Assembly: GCF_001941845.1 (NCBI RefSeq)
Contig: NZ_CP018870.1
Span: 4,966,001-5,030,000, forward strand
Direction: 5' to 3'
Length of the DNA: 64,000 nt
Source of the DNA: Streptomyces sp. TN58
GTDB lineage: Bacteria > Actinomycetota > Actinomycetes > Streptomycetales > Streptomycetaceae
Within the stretch, counting starts at the first letter, position 1; every line of letters begins with the position of its first letter. The notes beneath the pieces are model-generated. The model saw nothing but the letters and a program-made list of their open reading frames with translations, made no database searches and was not told the origin of the DNA. The position numbers were made by a program, and so were the translations under genes. Positions 24,804 through 34,375 of this stretch are shown here, one piece after another.

Positions 24804-25874
24804 ATGAGCAGCAATCGCACCCACCAGTGGCGCGGCATCATCGAGGAGTACCGGGACCGCCTGCCGGTCACGGAAACGACTCCGGTGGTCACGCTCCGCG
24901 AGGGTGGCACTCCTCTCGTTCCCGCGCAGGTGCTGTCCGAGCGCACCGGCTGCGAGGTGCACCTGAAGGTCGAGGGGGCCAACCCCACCGGGTCCTTCAA
25001 GGACCGCGGCATGACCATGGCGATCACCAAGGCCAAGGAGGAGGGGGCCAAGGCCGTCATCTGCGCCTCCACGGGCAACACTTCGGCCTCCGCGGCCGCG
25101 TACGCGGTGCGTGCCGGGATGGTCTCCGCGGTGCTCGTGCCGCGCGGCAAGATCGCGCTGGGCAAGATGGGCCAGGCCCTCGTCCACGGCGCCAAGATCC
25201 TGCAGGTGGACGGCAACTTCGACGACTGCCTCGACCTCGCCCGCGCGCTGTCCGACAACTACCCGGTGGCGCTGGTCAATTCCGTCAACCCGGTGCGTAT
25301 CGAGGGCCAGAAGACGGCCGCATTCGAGATCGTGGACGCGCTCGGCGACGCCCCGGACGTGCACGTGCTGCCGGTGGGCAACGCGGGCAACATCACCGCG
25401 TACTGGAAGGGGTTCAAGGAGTACAAGGCCGACGGCCTGGCCTCCCGTACGCCCCGTGTGTGGGGTTTCCAGGCGTCCGGTTCCGCGCCCATCGTGCGCG
25501 GCGAGGTCGTCAAGGAGCCGCACACCGTCGCCACCGCGATCCGCATCGGCAACCCGGCCTCCTGGGACCACGCGCTGGCCGCGCGTGACGAGTCGGGCGG
25601 TTTCATCGACGAGGTGACGGACCGCCAGATCCTGGCCGCCTACCGGCTGTTGGCGGCCCAGGAAGGCGTCTTCGTCGAGCCCGCCTCGGCCGCGTCCGTG
25701 GCCGGCCTGCTCAAGGCCGCCGAGCTGGGCCTGGTGGACCCGGGCCAGCGGATCGTCTGCACCGTCACGGGCAACGGCCTGAAGGACCCCGACTGGGCGG
25801 TCGCCGGCGCTCCGCAGCCCGTCACCGTTCCGGTGGACGCCGAAGCCGCCGCCGTGCGCCTCGGCCTGGTCTGA
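24804..25874 (+). CDS. thrC: Threonine synthase
   Basis: A 356-residue PLP enzyme of the short threonine synthase class, converting O-phosphohomoserine to threonine. The PLP Lys is Lys66 in [23 protein letters not shown] and [13 protein letters not shown] are the phosphate-binding and cofactor loops. AAGGGGAGTAAGGA just before ATG 24804 supplies the ribosome-binding site and overlaps the end of hom, so the two are coupled. The next gene, thrB, lies beyond a 337-bp gap and has its own promoter region. Confidence 0.96.
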   Translation: MSSNRTHQWRGIIEEYRDRLPVTETTPVVTLREGGTPLVPAQVLSERTGCEVHLKVEGANPTGSFKDRGMTMAITKAKEEGAKAVICASTGNTSASAAAYAVRAGMVSAVLVPRGKIALGKMGQALVHGAKILQVDGNFDDCLDLARALSDNYPVALVNSVNPVRIEGQKTAAFEIVDALGDAPDVHVLPVGNAGNITAYWKGFKEYKADGLASRTPRVWGFQASGSAPIVRGEVVKEPHTVATAIRIGNPASWDHALAARDESGGFIDEVTDRQILAAYRLLAAQEGVFVEPASAASVAGLLKAAELGLVDPGQRIVCTVTGNGLKDPDWAVAGAPQPVTVPVDAEAAAVRLGLV

Positions 25875-26211
25875 CGTACGACCGGGCGAATGCCGGGTCC
25901 GCAGGCCCCCGGAGTGTCCTGGCGGGCGCTTTCGGGGCCATGGCGGGCCCGGCAACCCACCTCGTACGACGGCACGAGTACGGTCGAAGCGGGTCCAACC
26001 CGGTCGAATCCGCGACACGCATCGTGCGCCTCCTGTGCGCCCTATGTCGCGAGAGAACCTTCCTTCGATAGGCTGTACTTACATCCGCCACCGCGCATAT
26101 GACTGCGGTGCTGCCCCGAGGGCCTTCGGGTGTCGTACGTTCTCCAGTACATTCGCAGCGAGCCAGCGAAGAGCGAAGTCCTCGCACAGTCACAAGGAGT
26201 GTCATCGGACG
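25875..26211. other. 337-bp thrC-thrB gap
   Basis: No gene is visible. A near-perfect 16-bp palindrome (CCCGAGGGCCTTCGGG) lies at about 26114-26129, and AAGGAG (26194-26199) serves thrB. The AT-richer stretch at 26060-26105 is the likely promoter zone for thrB. The homoserine kinase gene may thus be expressed apart from hom-thrC. Confidence 0.4.
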
Positions 26212-27138
26212 ATGGCCGGTCCAGCGTTCCGCGCCGCCGCCGTACGGGTGCGCGTCCCCGCCAGCAGTGCCAATCTCGGCCCCGGCTTCGACGCCCTGGG
26301 CCTGGCCCTGGGGCTCTACGACGACGTCGTCGTCCGGGTGGCCGACTCCGGCCTGAACATCGACATCGCGGGCGAGGGCGCCGACACCCTCCCGCGGGAC
26401 GAGAGCCACCTGCTCGTACGCTCCATGCGCACGGCCTTCGACCTGCTGGGCGGCCAGCCGCGCGGCCTGGAGGTCGTCTGCGCCAACCGCATCCCGCACG
26501 GCCGCGGGCTGGGCTCCTCCTCGGCCGCCATCTGCGCCGGCATCGTCGCCGCCCGCGCCGTCACCATAGGCGGCGAGGCGAAGCTCGACGACGCCGCGCT
26601 CCTGGAGCTCGCCACCGAGATCGAGGGCCACCCCGACAACGTCGCGGCGTGCCTCCTCGGCGGGTTCACCCTGGCGTGGATGGAGGGCGGCAGCGCCCGG
26701 GCGATCCGGATGGAGCCCGCCGAGTCCATCGTTCCGGTGGTCTTCGTACCTTCCCGGCCGGTCCTGACCGAGACGGCGCGCGGCCTGCTGCCGCGCAACG
26801 TCCCGCACGTGGACGCGGCCGTCAACGCGGGCCGCGCGGGCCTGCTCGTGGAAGCCCTGACCAGGCGTCCCGAGCTGCTGCTGCCGGCCACCGAAGACCG
26901 GCTCCACCAGGAGTACCGGTCCCCGGCGATGCCCGAGAGCGTGGCACTCGTCAACCGGCTGCGGGCGGACGGCATCCCCGCGGTCATCTCCGGCGCGGGC
27001 CCCACGGTCCTCGCGCTGGTCGACAACGACGCGGCCGACAAGGTCGCGCAGCTCGCGGGCGAGGGGTGGGCCGCGAACCGGCTCGCACTCGACGCCGCGG
27101 GCGCGAGCGTTCTTCCGCTGGGCACCCAGGGCGGTTAG
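26212..27138 (+). CDS. thrB: Homoserine kinase
   Basis: A 308-residue GHMP-family kinase that phosphorylates homoserine. Motif 1 is VPASSANLGPGFD, the ATP loop is PHGRGLGSSSAA (motif 2), and motif 3 is in ISGAGPTVLAL near the end. ATG 26212 lies 12 bases after AAGGAG, rather far but the only good site. With hom and thrC it completes threonine synthesis from aspartate semialdehyde. Confidence 0.95.
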   Translation: MAGPAFRAAAVRVRVPASSANLGPGFDALGLALGLYDDVVVRVADSGLNIDIAGEGADTLPRDESHLLVRSMRTAFDLLGGQPRGLEVVCANRIPHGRGLGSSSAAICAGIVAARAVTIGGEAKLDDAALLELATEIEGHPDNVAACLLGGFTLAWMEGGSARAIRMEPAESIVPVVFVPSRPVLTETARGLLPRNVPHVDAAVNAGRAGLLVEALTRRPELLLPATEDRLHQEYRSPAMPESVALVNRLRADGIPAVISGAGPTVLALVDNDAADKVAQLAGEGWAANRLALDAAGASVLPLGTQGG

Positions 27139-27567
27139 TCCCGTCGGGTGACGGGACCAGCCGGCCAGGGGCGGGCGGCCAGGGCAGGCCGCCCGCGCGG
27201 AAGAGCGCGATTGCCGGTGATTGAGAGGGGGAATATCTATTGGATCCGGTAGTGTTAGTCTCAAGTGCGCATCGGAAGCCGCCATGGCTCGGTGCTCAGT
27301 GTCCCCATCCGGGACCACATTTCTTCCGGGAGCCTCCCCGACTGCTTTGATCACTCCAGCAGTTTCGAGCACGCTCCGGAATCGGCGTGATTTTCCCACG
27401 CTTTCCAGCTCGGGGGCTTCTCGCCGGAACCCACGCACGTTTCTCTCCGCCGTATCTCTATCGGCGGACCACCGCCCCGGCACGGTCCACACCAAGGACC
27501 GTCGTCGGACAGCACAACCGGTCGCCGAGCCAGACAGGCCGACGTCCGCTCCAGGGAAGGACCCTTC
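27139..27567. other. 429-bp rho upstream region
   Basis: No gene is visible. It holds a candidate sigma-R-type promoter (listed separately) and, downstream of it, about 300 bp of GC-moderate leader with pyrimidine-rich patches before the rho start. Rho is autoregulated in many bacteria through a long untranslated leader, and this region has the right length. Confidence 0.4.
27230..27256 (+). promoter_or_regulatory. Candidate sigma-R-type promoter of rho
   Basis: GGAAT (27230-27234, preceded by G) and GTT (27254-27256) are 19 bp apart. The sigma-R consensus of Streptomyces, controlling the thiol-oxidative stress response, is GGAAT-N18-GTT with some spacing freedom. The match is one base off in spacing, so this is only a candidate. 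Confidence 0.35.
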
Positions 27568-29667
27568 GTGAGCGACACCACCGATCTGATGGGCGCTGCC
27601 GACACCTCTGTCGACGCCAGTGCCCCCGCCGCGGGCGCCGCGGCCGCCCCCGCCGGACGGCGGCGACGCACCGGCACCGGCCTTGACGGCATGGTCCTCG
27701 CCGAGCTGCAGCAGGTCGCGTCGGGCCTCGGCATCAGGGGCACCGCGCGGATGCGCAAGAGCCAGCTGATCGAGGTCATCAAGGAGGCGCAGGCCGGCAG
27801 CGGTGCCCCCAAGGCCGCCGCCACCGCCGCGGACACCGCCGAGGCCAAGCCGAAGCGCCGCGCCGCCGGCAAGGCCCGTACGGCTGCCGCCGACGCCGCA
27901 CCGGCGGAGGCCCCGGCCCTCGCCGAGAAGCCCGCCGAGAAGCCGACCGCCGCGCCGGCGCAGATCGAGATCCCCGGTCAGCCCGCCAGCGACGACGCGC
28001 CGGCCGGCGAGCGCCGCCGCCGTCGCGCCACGGCCCCCTCCGGCAGCCCGGAGGGCTCGGCCCCCGTCTCCGTACAGGTCGAGCAGAAGACCGACACGGC
28101 CACCGCCACCGCGCCCGCCGAGACCAAGGCCGAGGCCGCCACGGCGGTCTCCGCCGGCCAGGCCCAGGGCCAGGACGGCGAGGGCCGCGGCCGCCGTGAC
28201 CGCCGGGAGCGCGGCGACCGCCAGCGCGACCGCCGTGAGCGCGGCGCCAAGGGTGACGACCAGGGCCAGGGCGGCCAGGGTCAGGGCCAGCCCGCGCAGG
28301 GCGGTCAGGGCGGGGGCCGGCAGGACCGTGCCGACCGTGCCGACCGCCAGGACCGCCAGCAGCAGGGCGGCCGCGGCCAGGGCCAGCAGGGTCGCCAGGA
28401 CGGCGGCCCGCAGGACGACTTCGACGACGAGGGCGGCCGCCGCGGCCGCCGCGGCCGCTACCGCGACCGCCGGGGCCGTCGTGGCCGTGACGAGTTCGCG
28501 CCGAACGAGCCGCAGGTCGCCGACGACGACGTGCTGATCCCCGTCGCGGGCATCCTCGACATCCTGGACAACTACGCGTTCATCCGGACCTCGGGCTACC
28601 TGCCCGGCCCCAACGACGTGTACGTCTCCCTCGCCCAGGTCCGCAAGGCGGGGCTGCGCAAGGGCGACCACACCACGGGTGCCGTGCGCCAGCCCAAGGA
28701 CGGCGAGCGCCGCGAGAAGTTCAACGCCCTGGTGCGCCTCGACTCGGTGAACGGCATGGCGCCCGAATCCGGCCGCGGCCGACCGGAGTTCCAGAAGCTG
28801 ACGCCGCTGTACCCGCAGGACCGGCTGCGCCTGGAGACCGACCCGGGCGTGCTGACCACCCGCATCATCGACCTCGTGTCGCCGATCGGCAAGGGCCAGC
28901 GAGGCCTGATCGTGGCCCCGCCGAAGACCGGCAAGACCATGATCATGCAGGCGATCGCCAACGCGATCACCACCAACAACCCCGAGTGCCACCTGATGGT
29001 CGTCCTGGTCGACGAGCGTCCGGAAGAGGTCACCGACATGCAGCGGTCGGTCAAGGGCGAGGTCATCTCCTCGACCTTCGACCGGCCGGCCGAGGACCAC
29101 ACCACCGTCGCCGAGCTGGCCATCGAGCGTGCCAAGCGCCTCGTCGAGCTCGGCCACGACGTGGTCGTCCTGCTGGACTCCATCACCCGTCTGGGCCGCG
29201 CGTACAACCTCGCGGCGCCCGCCTCCGGCCGCATCCTGTCCGGTGGTGTCGACTCGACCGCGCTGTACCCGCCGAAGCGCTTCTTCGGTGCCGCGCGCAA
29301 CATCGAGGACGGCGGCTCGCTGACCATCCTGGCCACCGCGCTCGTCGACACCGGCTCGCGCATGGACGAGGTGATCTTCGAGGAGTTCAAGGGCACCGGC
29401 AACATGGAGCTCAAGCTCGACCGTAAGCTCGCCGACAAGCGCATCTTCCCGGCCGTCGACGTCGACCCGTCGGGCACCCGCAAGGAGGAGATCCTCCTCA
29501 ACGCGGAAGAGCTCGCCATCGTCTGGAAGCTGCGCCGGGTGCTGCACGCGCTCGACTCGCAGCAGGCGATCGAACTGCTCCTCGACAAGATGAAGCAGAC
29601 GAAGTCGAACGCCGAGTTCCTGATGCAGATCGCGAAGACGACCCCGTCGGGCAAGAACGACGACTGA
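27568..29667 (+). CDS. rho: Transcription termination factor Rho
   Basis: A 699-residue Rho, against about 420 in E. coli. The N-terminal Rho_N helix pair ([17 protein letters not shown]) is followed by a roughly 230-residue disordered insertion first rich in Ala/Lys/Pro, then in Arg, Asp, Gly and Gln ([15 protein letters not shown]), typical of actinobacterial Rho and able to bind RNA. Next come the cold-shock-like primary RNA site and the hexamer ATPase domain with Walker A (APPKTGKTM), Walker B ([15 protein letters not shown]) and the Q/R loops. GTG 27568 has GGAAGGA upstream. It ends Rho-dependent transcripts by pulling RNA from polymerase. Confidence 0.97.
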   Translation: MSDTTDLMGAADTSVDASAPAAGAAAAPAGRRRRTGTGLDGMVLAELQQVASGLGIRGTARMRKSQLIEVIKEAQAGSGAPKAAATAADTAEAKPKRRAAGKARTAAADAAPAEAPALAEKPAEKPTAAPAQIEIPGQPASDDAPAGERRRRRATAPSGSPEGSAPVSVQVEQKTDTATATAPAETKAEAATAVSAGQAQGQDGEGRGRRDRRERGDRQRDRRERGAKGDDQGQGGQGQGQPAQGGQGGGRQDRADRADRQDRQQQGGRGQGQQGRQDGGPQDDFDDEGGRRGRRGRYRDRRGRRGRDEFAPNEPQVADDDVLIPVAGILDILDNYAFIRTSGYLPGPNDVYVSLAQVRKAGLRKGDHTTGAVRQPKDGERREKFNALVRLDSVNGMAPESGRGRPEFQKLTPLYPQDRLRLETDPGVLTTRIIDLVSPIGKGQRGLIVAPPKTGKTMIMQAIANAITTNNPECHLMVVLVDERPEEVTDMQRSVKGEVISSTFDRPAEDHTTVAELAIERAKRLVELGHDVVVLLDSITRLGRAYNLAAPASGRILSGGVDSTALYPPKRFFGAARNIEDGGSLTILATALVDTGSRMDEVIFEEFKGTGNMELKLDRKLADKRIFPAVDVDPSGTRKEEILLNAEELAIVWKLRRVLHALDSQQAIELLLDKMKQTKSNAEFLMQIAKTTPSGKNDD

Positions 29668-30019
29668 GACCGGCCGTCCGGCGTTCCGCGCCGGACCCGG
29701 ACGTGACGCGTCACCCGCAGCAGCCCCCGCCGCACACCCGCGGCGGGGGCTGCCGCGCGTTCTCCCGGCCCCGGCGGCGGCCCCTGGAACACCGGCGGGA
29801 CCGCGTACGGGGCCTGGCCTCCTGCGAGCTTCGCCACACCCACACCCCAGGCGCGGCCCCCGGCGTACACGCCGAAACCGCAGGTGAGGAACGGGCTACG
29901 CAGCGTTTTACCCCGGTTCGTACGCAGTGGCAGCCGTACGGGCGGTTGCGGCGGCCGTGGAACCCTTCACGTCATTCGCCCGTCTGTGTCACAAGAGAAC
30001 TGAGGACTGGGGACTGAGG
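29668..30019. other. 352-bp rho-LCP gap
   Basis: Apart from two hairpins near the rho stop (29676-29696 and the strong one at 29720-29753) there is no gene here. The last 150 bp, with AT-richer patches around 29900-29920, should carry the promoter of the LCP gene. Confidence 0.5.
29720..29753 (+). terminator. rho terminator
   Basis: A perfect 14-bp stem, GCAGCCCCCGCCGC paired with GCGGCGGGGGCTGC, around a 6-base loop, 53 bp after the rho stop. A weaker 8-bp hairpin lies just before it (29676-29696). No U-tract follows, as usual in Streptomyces. Confidence 0.85.
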
Positions 30020-31120
30020 ATGACCGAGGACAGCAGGAGCCGCGGCCGGCGCGCCGCGGGCCGCCGCCGGCGCAAACCGACGGCACGCCGCCGGGCCCTC
30101 GCCGCCGCCGCGTGGAGCGCCGCCGCGGTGGTCCTGCTGGGCGGGGCGGGCCTGGGCTACTTCTACTTCAAGCTCAACGGCAACCTCAAGACCGTCGACA
30201 TCGACCAGGCGCTGGGCACCGACCGCCCGGCGGACGTCGACAACGGCTCCATGGACATCCTCGTCCTCGGCTCAGACTCCCGCGGCGGCGCCAACAGCGC
30301 GTACGGCGCGGACGACGGCGGCTCCGCCCGCTCCGACACGGCGATGATCGTCCACCTGTACGAGGGCCACGAGAAGGCCAGTGTCGTCTCCATACCCCGC
30401 GACACCATGACCTCCCGCCCCGAATGCCCCACCGGCAAGGGCAGGAGCGACCCCGGCGGCAAGCGCCGGCAGTTCAACGAGGCCTACACCGTCGGCGGCG
30501 CCGCCTGCGCGGTCAAGACCGTCGAGAAGATGTCGGGGATCCGCATGGACCACTACGTCGAGGTCGACTTCACCGGCTTCAAGAAGATCATCGACACCCT
30601 CGGCGGGGTCCGGGTGACCACCACCAAGCCGATCAAGGACGAGTACAGCCACCTCGACCTCCCCGCCGGCCCCAACCAGCTCGACGGAGAGCAGGCCCTC
30701 GGCCTGGTCCGCACCCGCCACGGCGTCGGCGACGGCGGCGACCTCGGCCGAATACAGCTGCAGCAGGCCTTCATCAAGGCGCTCATCAAGCAGGTCAAGG
30801 GCGTCGGCGTGTTCGACAACCCCAAGAAGCTCTTCGACCTCGCCGACGCCGGCACCAAGGCGCTCACCACCGACAAGGCGCTCGGCGACGTGAAGTCCCT
30901 CGCCGGCTTCGCCCAGAGCCTCCAGGGCATCGACGCCCAGGACATGCAGATGATCACCCTGCCCGTCACCACGGACCCGCTCGACGCGAACCGCGTCACC
31001 CCGCTGCAGAAGGAGTCCAGGATGGTCTGGGACGCCCTGCTGGCCGACCGGCCCATCCCCGCCGAGGCCACCGTGGACTCCACCGGCGACAAGAGCGCGG
31101 CCGGAACCGTCGTCCAGTAG
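30020..31120 (+). CDS. LytR-CpsA-Psr (LCP) family protein
   Basis: A 366-residue membrane protein: a very basic cytoplasmic N-terminus, one transmembrane helix (about 32-53) and an extracytoplasmic LCP domain. LCP enzymes transfer polyprenyl-linked glycopolymers to peptidoglycan. Family residues are seen in MDILVLGSDSRGG (Asp for metal, Arg for pyrophosphate), SDTAMIVHL, SVVSIPRDTM, the FTGFKKIIDTLGGV segment and GLVRTRHGV. ATG 30020 follows GGGGACTGAGG. It is close to the wecA-like gene that makes lipid-linked precursors, though in a different transcription unit. Confidence 0.92.
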   Translation: MTEDSRSRGRRAAGRRRRKPTARRRALAAAAWSAAAVVLLGGAGLGYFYFKLNGNLKTVDIDQALGTDRPADVDNGSMDILVLGSDSRGGANSAYGADDGGSARSDTAMIVHLYEGHEKASVVSIPRDTMTSRPECPTGKGRSDPGGKRRQFNEAYTVGGAACAVKTVEKMSGIRMDHYVEVDFTGFKKIIDTLGGVRVTTTKPIKDEYSHLDLPAGPNQLDGEQALGLVRTRHGVGDGGDLGRIQLQQAFIKALIKQVKGVGVFDNPKKLFDLADAGTKALTTDKALGDVKSLAGFAQSLQGIDAQDMQMITLPVTTDPLDANRVTPLQKESRMVWDALLADRPIPAEATVDSTGDKSAAGTVVQ

Positions 31121-31155
31121 GCGCACCCGGCGGAACGGACCCGGAAGGCACCGGT

Positions 31156-31190
31156 CAGGGACCTGGAAGGGACCTGGAAGGGACCTGGAA
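31156..31190 (+). repeat. Short GGGACCTGGAA tandem repeat
   Basis: Three 11-bp units GGGACCTGGAA in a row, followed by diverged copies, lie between the LCP gene and the rpmE promoter. Confidence 0.75.
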
Positions 31191-31209
31191 CGGATCCGGA
31201 ACGGACCGC

Positions 31210-31235
31210 GGAATAGTCGGGGACCCCTTCCCGTT
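31210..31235 (+). promoter_or_regulatory. Sigma-R-type promoter of rpmE
   Basis: GGAAT (31210-31214) and GTTG (31233-31236) are separated by exactly 18 bp, a full match to the sigma-R consensus. In S. coelicolor rpmE is a known sigma-R target, which supports the call. A second, housekeeping-like promoter may start at TTGACA (31256-31261) with CAGACT 16 bp on. Confidence 0.75.
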
Positions 31236-31360
31236 GAAGCAGGCGTCCTCAGAATTTTGACAGGCGGCCCGGTCCTGGCAGACTGGTCTGTCGGCCCCGG
31301 TTCACGCACGTAGCAATTCGGCTCCTGCGACCCGGCGCCCTCCCGAATCTAGGAGACACC

Positions 31361-31579
31361 TTGAAGCGCGATGTTCACCCCGAGTACGTCGAGACCGCGG
31401 TCAGCTGCACCTGCGGCGCGTCGTTCACGACCCGTAGCACCCTGACCGAGGGCACCATCCGTGCCGAGGTCTGCTCCGAGTGCCACCCGTTCTACACGGG
31501 CAAGCAGAAGATCCTCGACACCGGTGGCCGCGTGGCCCGCTTCGAGGCGCGCTTCGGCAAGGGCGCGGCCAAGAAGTAG
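31361..31579 (+). CDS. rpmE: 50S ribosomal protein L31 (zinc-binding type)
   Basis: A 72-residue L31 of the C+ type, with four Cys (16 and 18 in SCTCG, 37 and 40 in CSECHPF) that bind zinc. It sits at the 50S-30S interface and stores zinc. It starts at TTG 31361, supported by AGGAGA eight bases upstream and by the conserved start [10 protein letters not shown]. Its sigma-R promoter links synthesis of a Cys-zinc protein to thiol stress. Confidence 0.97.
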   Translation: MKRDVHPEYVETAVSCTCGASFTTRSTLTEGTIRAEVCSECHPFYTGKQKILDTGGRVARFEARFGKGAAKK

Positions 31580-31705
31580 CGCGACCCAGGCGCCGGTCTC
31601 CGGCCGCCCCCTGTCCACTCGGGGGCGGCCGGACCGGCGCCTTTGTCGTCGTATCGCCCGTCACCCCGTGCAGTCCCCCCGCACTTTCACCACAGGAGCC
31701 CCCCG

Positions 31706-32785
31706 ATGTTCGAGGCGGTCGAGGAACTGGTCGGCGAACACGCCGACCTCGAAAAGCAGCTCGCCGACCCTTCGGTCCACTCCGATCAGGCCAACGCGCG
31801 CAAGCTGAACAAGCGCTACGCGGAGCTGACCCCGATCATCGCGACCTTCCGTGCCTGGAAGCAGACGGGCGACGACATCGAGACGGCGAAGGAGCTCGCG
31901 GCCGACGACCCGGACTTCGCCGCCGAGGTCAAGGAGCTGACGCAGACGCGCGAGGAGCTCACCGAGAAGCTCCGCCTGCTGCTCGTCCCGCGCGACCCCA
32001 GCGACGACAAGGACGTGCTCCTGGAGGTCAAGGCGGGCGCGGGCGGCGACGAGTCCGCCCTGTTCGCCGGCGACCTGCTGCGCATGTACCTGCGCTACGC
32101 CGAGCGCGTGGGCTGGAAGACCGAGATCATCGACGCCACCGAGTCCGAGCTCGGCGGCTACAAGGACGTCCAGGTCTCCGTCCGCACCAAGGGCGGCAAC
32201 GGCGCCACCGAGCCCGGCCAGGGCGTGTGGGCCCGCCTGAAGTACGAGGGCGGCGTGCACCGCGTCCAGCGCGTCCCGGCCACCGAGTCCCAGGGCCGCA
32301 TCCACACCTCCGCCGCCGGCGTGCTCGTCACCCCGGAAGCCGAGGAGGTCGAGGTCGAGATCAACGCGAACGACCTCCGCATCGACGTGTACCGCTCCTC
32401 CGGCCCCGGCGGCCAGTCCGTCAACACCACCGACTCGGCCGTGCGCATCACGCACATCCCCACCGGTGTGGTCGCCTCCTGTCAGAACGAGAAGAGCCAG
32501 CTCCAGAACAAGGAGCAGGCCATGCGCATCCTGCGCTCCCGCCTGCTGGCCGCCGCCCAGGAGGCCGCCGAGCAGGAGGCCTCGGACGTGCGCCGCAGCC
32601 AGGTCCGCTCCGTGGACCGGTCCGAGAAGATCCGTACGTACAACTTCCCGGAAAACCGGATCTCGGACCACCGCACCGGTTTCAAGGCGTACAACTTGGA
32701 CCAGGTGCTCGACGGCGACCTCGACGCGGTCATCCAGGCCTGCGTGGACACGGACTCCGCCGCCAAGCTCGCCGCCGCGAACTGA
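31706..32785 (+). CDS. prfA: Peptide chain release factor 1
   Basis: A 359-residue class I release factor for UAA and UAG. The anticodon-like PAT tripeptide is in RVPATESQG, and the GGQ motif, which enters the peptidyl-transferase centre, is in [11 protein letters not shown]. Length and order are standard. ATG 31706 follows CAGGAG. It is followed by prmC, which methylates the Gln of GGQ. Confidence 0.97.
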   Translation: MFEAVEELVGEHADLEKQLADPSVHSDQANARKLNKRYAELTPIIATFRAWKQTGDDIETAKELAADDPDFAAEVKELTQTREELTEKLRLLLVPRDPSDDKDVLLEVKAGAGGDESALFAGDLLRMYLRYAERVGWKTEIIDATESELGGYKDVQVSVRTKGGNGATEPGQGVWARLKYEGGVHRVQRVPATESQGRIHTSAAGVLVTPEAEEVEVEINANDLRIDVYRSSGPGGQSVNTTDSAVRITHIPTGVVASCQNEKSQLQNKEQAMRILRSRLLAAAQEAAEQEASDVRRSQVRSVDRSEKIRTYNFPENRISDHRTGFKAYNLDQVLDGDLDAVIQACVDTDSAAKLAAAN

Positions 32786-32832
32786 CCGCACACCGCACCA
32801 CCCCCCGTACGACAGCAGCCCGGAGGACCAGC

Positions 32833-33678
32833 GTGAACTTGCTGCTTGCCGAGGTGGCCCAGGCCACCCAGCGGCTGGCCGCCGCCGGCGTGCCCTCACC
32901 GCGCTTCGACGCGGAGGAGCTCGCCGCCTTCGTGCACGGCGTCAAGCGGGGGGAACTGCACCACGTCAAGGACGCGGACTTCGACGCCCGCTACTGGGAG
33001 GCCGTCGCCCGCCGCGAGGCGCGCGAGCCGCTCCAGCACATCACCGGGCGCGCCTTCTTCCGCTACCTGGAGCTCCAGGTCGGACCCGGGGTCTTCGTGC
33101 CCCGGCCCGAGACCGAGTCGGTCGTCGACTGGGCCATACACGCCGTCCGGGCCATGGACGTCGTCGAGCCGCTGATCGTCGACCTGTGCACCGGATCCGG
33201 CGCCATCGCGCTGGCCATGGCGCAGGAGGTGCCGCGCTCGCGCGTGCACGCGGTCGAGCTGTCCGAGGACGCCCTGCGGTGGACCCGCAAGAACGCCGAG
33301 GGCTCCCGCGTCACCGTCCACCAGGGCGACGCCCTGAGCGCGCTGCCCGAACTCGACGGACAGGTCGACCTGGTCATCTCCAACCCGCCGTACATCCCGC
33401 TCACCGAGTGGGAGTACGTCGCCCCCGAGGCCCGCGACCACGACCCGGAGATGGCGCTCTTCTCCGGCGAGGACGGACTCGACACCATCCGGGGCATCGA
33501 GCGCACCGCCCACCGGCTGCTGCGGCCCGGCGGCATCGTCGTCGTCGAGCACGCCGACACCCAGGGCGGCCAGGTCCCGTGGATCTTCGCCGAGGAACGG
33601 GGCTGGGCCGACGCGGCCGACCACCCCGACCTCAACAACCGCCCGCGCTTCGCCACGGCCCGCAAGGCCCTGCCGTGA
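32833..33678 (+). CDS. prmC: Release factor glutamine methyltransferase
   Basis: A 281-residue SAM-dependent methylase that modifies the GGQ Gln of release factors. An N-terminal helical domain binds the factor; the Rossmann domain has VDLCTGSGAIALA (SAM loop), and the active-site NPPY motif is in VISNPPYIPLTEWE. GTG 32833 has GGAGGACC upstream. It lies 47 bp after its substrate gene prfA. Confidence 0.96.
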   Translation: MNLLLAEVAQATQRLAAAGVPSPRFDAEELAAFVHGVKRGELHHVKDADFDARYWEAVARREAREPLQHITGRAFFRYLELQVGPGVFVPRPETESVVDWAIHAVRAMDVVEPLIVDLCTGSGAIALAMAQEVPRSRVHAVELSEDALRWTRKNAEGSRVTVHQGDALSALPELDGQVDLVISNPPYIPLTEWEYVAPEARDHDPEMALFSGEDGLDTIRGIERTAHRLLRPGGIVVVEHADTQGGQVPWIFAEERGWADAADHPDLNNRPRFATARKALP

Positions 33679-33727
33679 CCGGCGCGACGACCCCTGCCAC
33701 CCCCCTGCTGCACGAGGAGGCCCGCTG

Positions 33728-34375
33728 ATGGCCCGGCGATACGACTGCAACGACGCGACGGACCGCAAGACCGGTCTGCGTGAAGCCGCATCAGCCGTGC
33801 GCCGCGGCGAACTCGTCGTGCTGCCCACCGACACCCTGTACGGGATCGGCGCGGACGCCTTCAGCCCGGAGGCCGTCCACGACCTGCTCGCCGCCAAGGG
33901 CCGCGGCCGCGGCATGCCCACCCCGGTGCTCATCGGCTCCCCGAACACCCTGCACGGCCTCGTCACGGACTTCTCCGAACAGGCCTGGGAGCTCGTCGAC
34001 GCCTTCTGGCCCGGCGCGCTGACGCTGGTCGCCAAGCACCAGCCCTCGCTGGCATGGGACCTGGGCGACACCCACGGCACCGTGGCCGTGCGCATGCCCC
34101 TGCACCCCGTCGCCATCGAGCTGCTGACGGAGGTCGGACCGATGGCGGTGTCGTCGGCCAACATCTCCGGCCAGCCGGCGCCCGAGGACTGCGACGCGGC
34201 GCGCGAGATGCTCGGCGACTCGGTGTCCGTCTACCTGGACGGCGGTCCGACGCCCGGCATCGAGCCGTCGTCGATCGTCGACGTGACGGGGAAGGTTCCC
34301 CTGCTGCTGCGCGAGGGGGCGCTCAGCGCCGACCAGCTGCGGGAGGTCGTACCCGACCTAGAGGTGGCCCCGTGA
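33728..34375 (+). CDS. tsaC: L-threonylcarbamoyladenylate synthase (Sua5/YciO/YrdC family)
   Basis: A 215-residue enzyme that makes threonylcarbamoyl-AMP from threonine, bicarbonate and ATP for the t6A base of ANN-decoding tRNAs. Family motifs are VLPTDTLYGIGADA, KGRGRGMPTPVL, FWPGALTLV, VAVRMPLHP and VSSANISGQPA. ATG 33728 follows GAGGAGGCCCGC. Its end overlaps the next start by GTGA. Confidence 0.93.
   Translation: MARRYDCNDATDRKTGLREAASAVRRGELVVLPTDTLYGIGADAFSPEAVHDLLAAKGRGRGMPTPVLIGSPNTLHGLVTDFSEQAWELVDAFWPGALTLVAKHQPSLAWDLGDTHGTVAVRMPLHPVAIELLTEVGPMAVSSANISGQPAPEDCDAAREMLGDSVSVYLDGGPTPGIEPSSIVDVTGKVPLLLREGALSADQLREVVPDLEVAP

Noticed and set aside
25822..29547. 1241-codon minus-strand frame opposite thrB and rho
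   Set aside because: It is antisense to two certain genes; its length comes from the lack of AT-rich stop codons.
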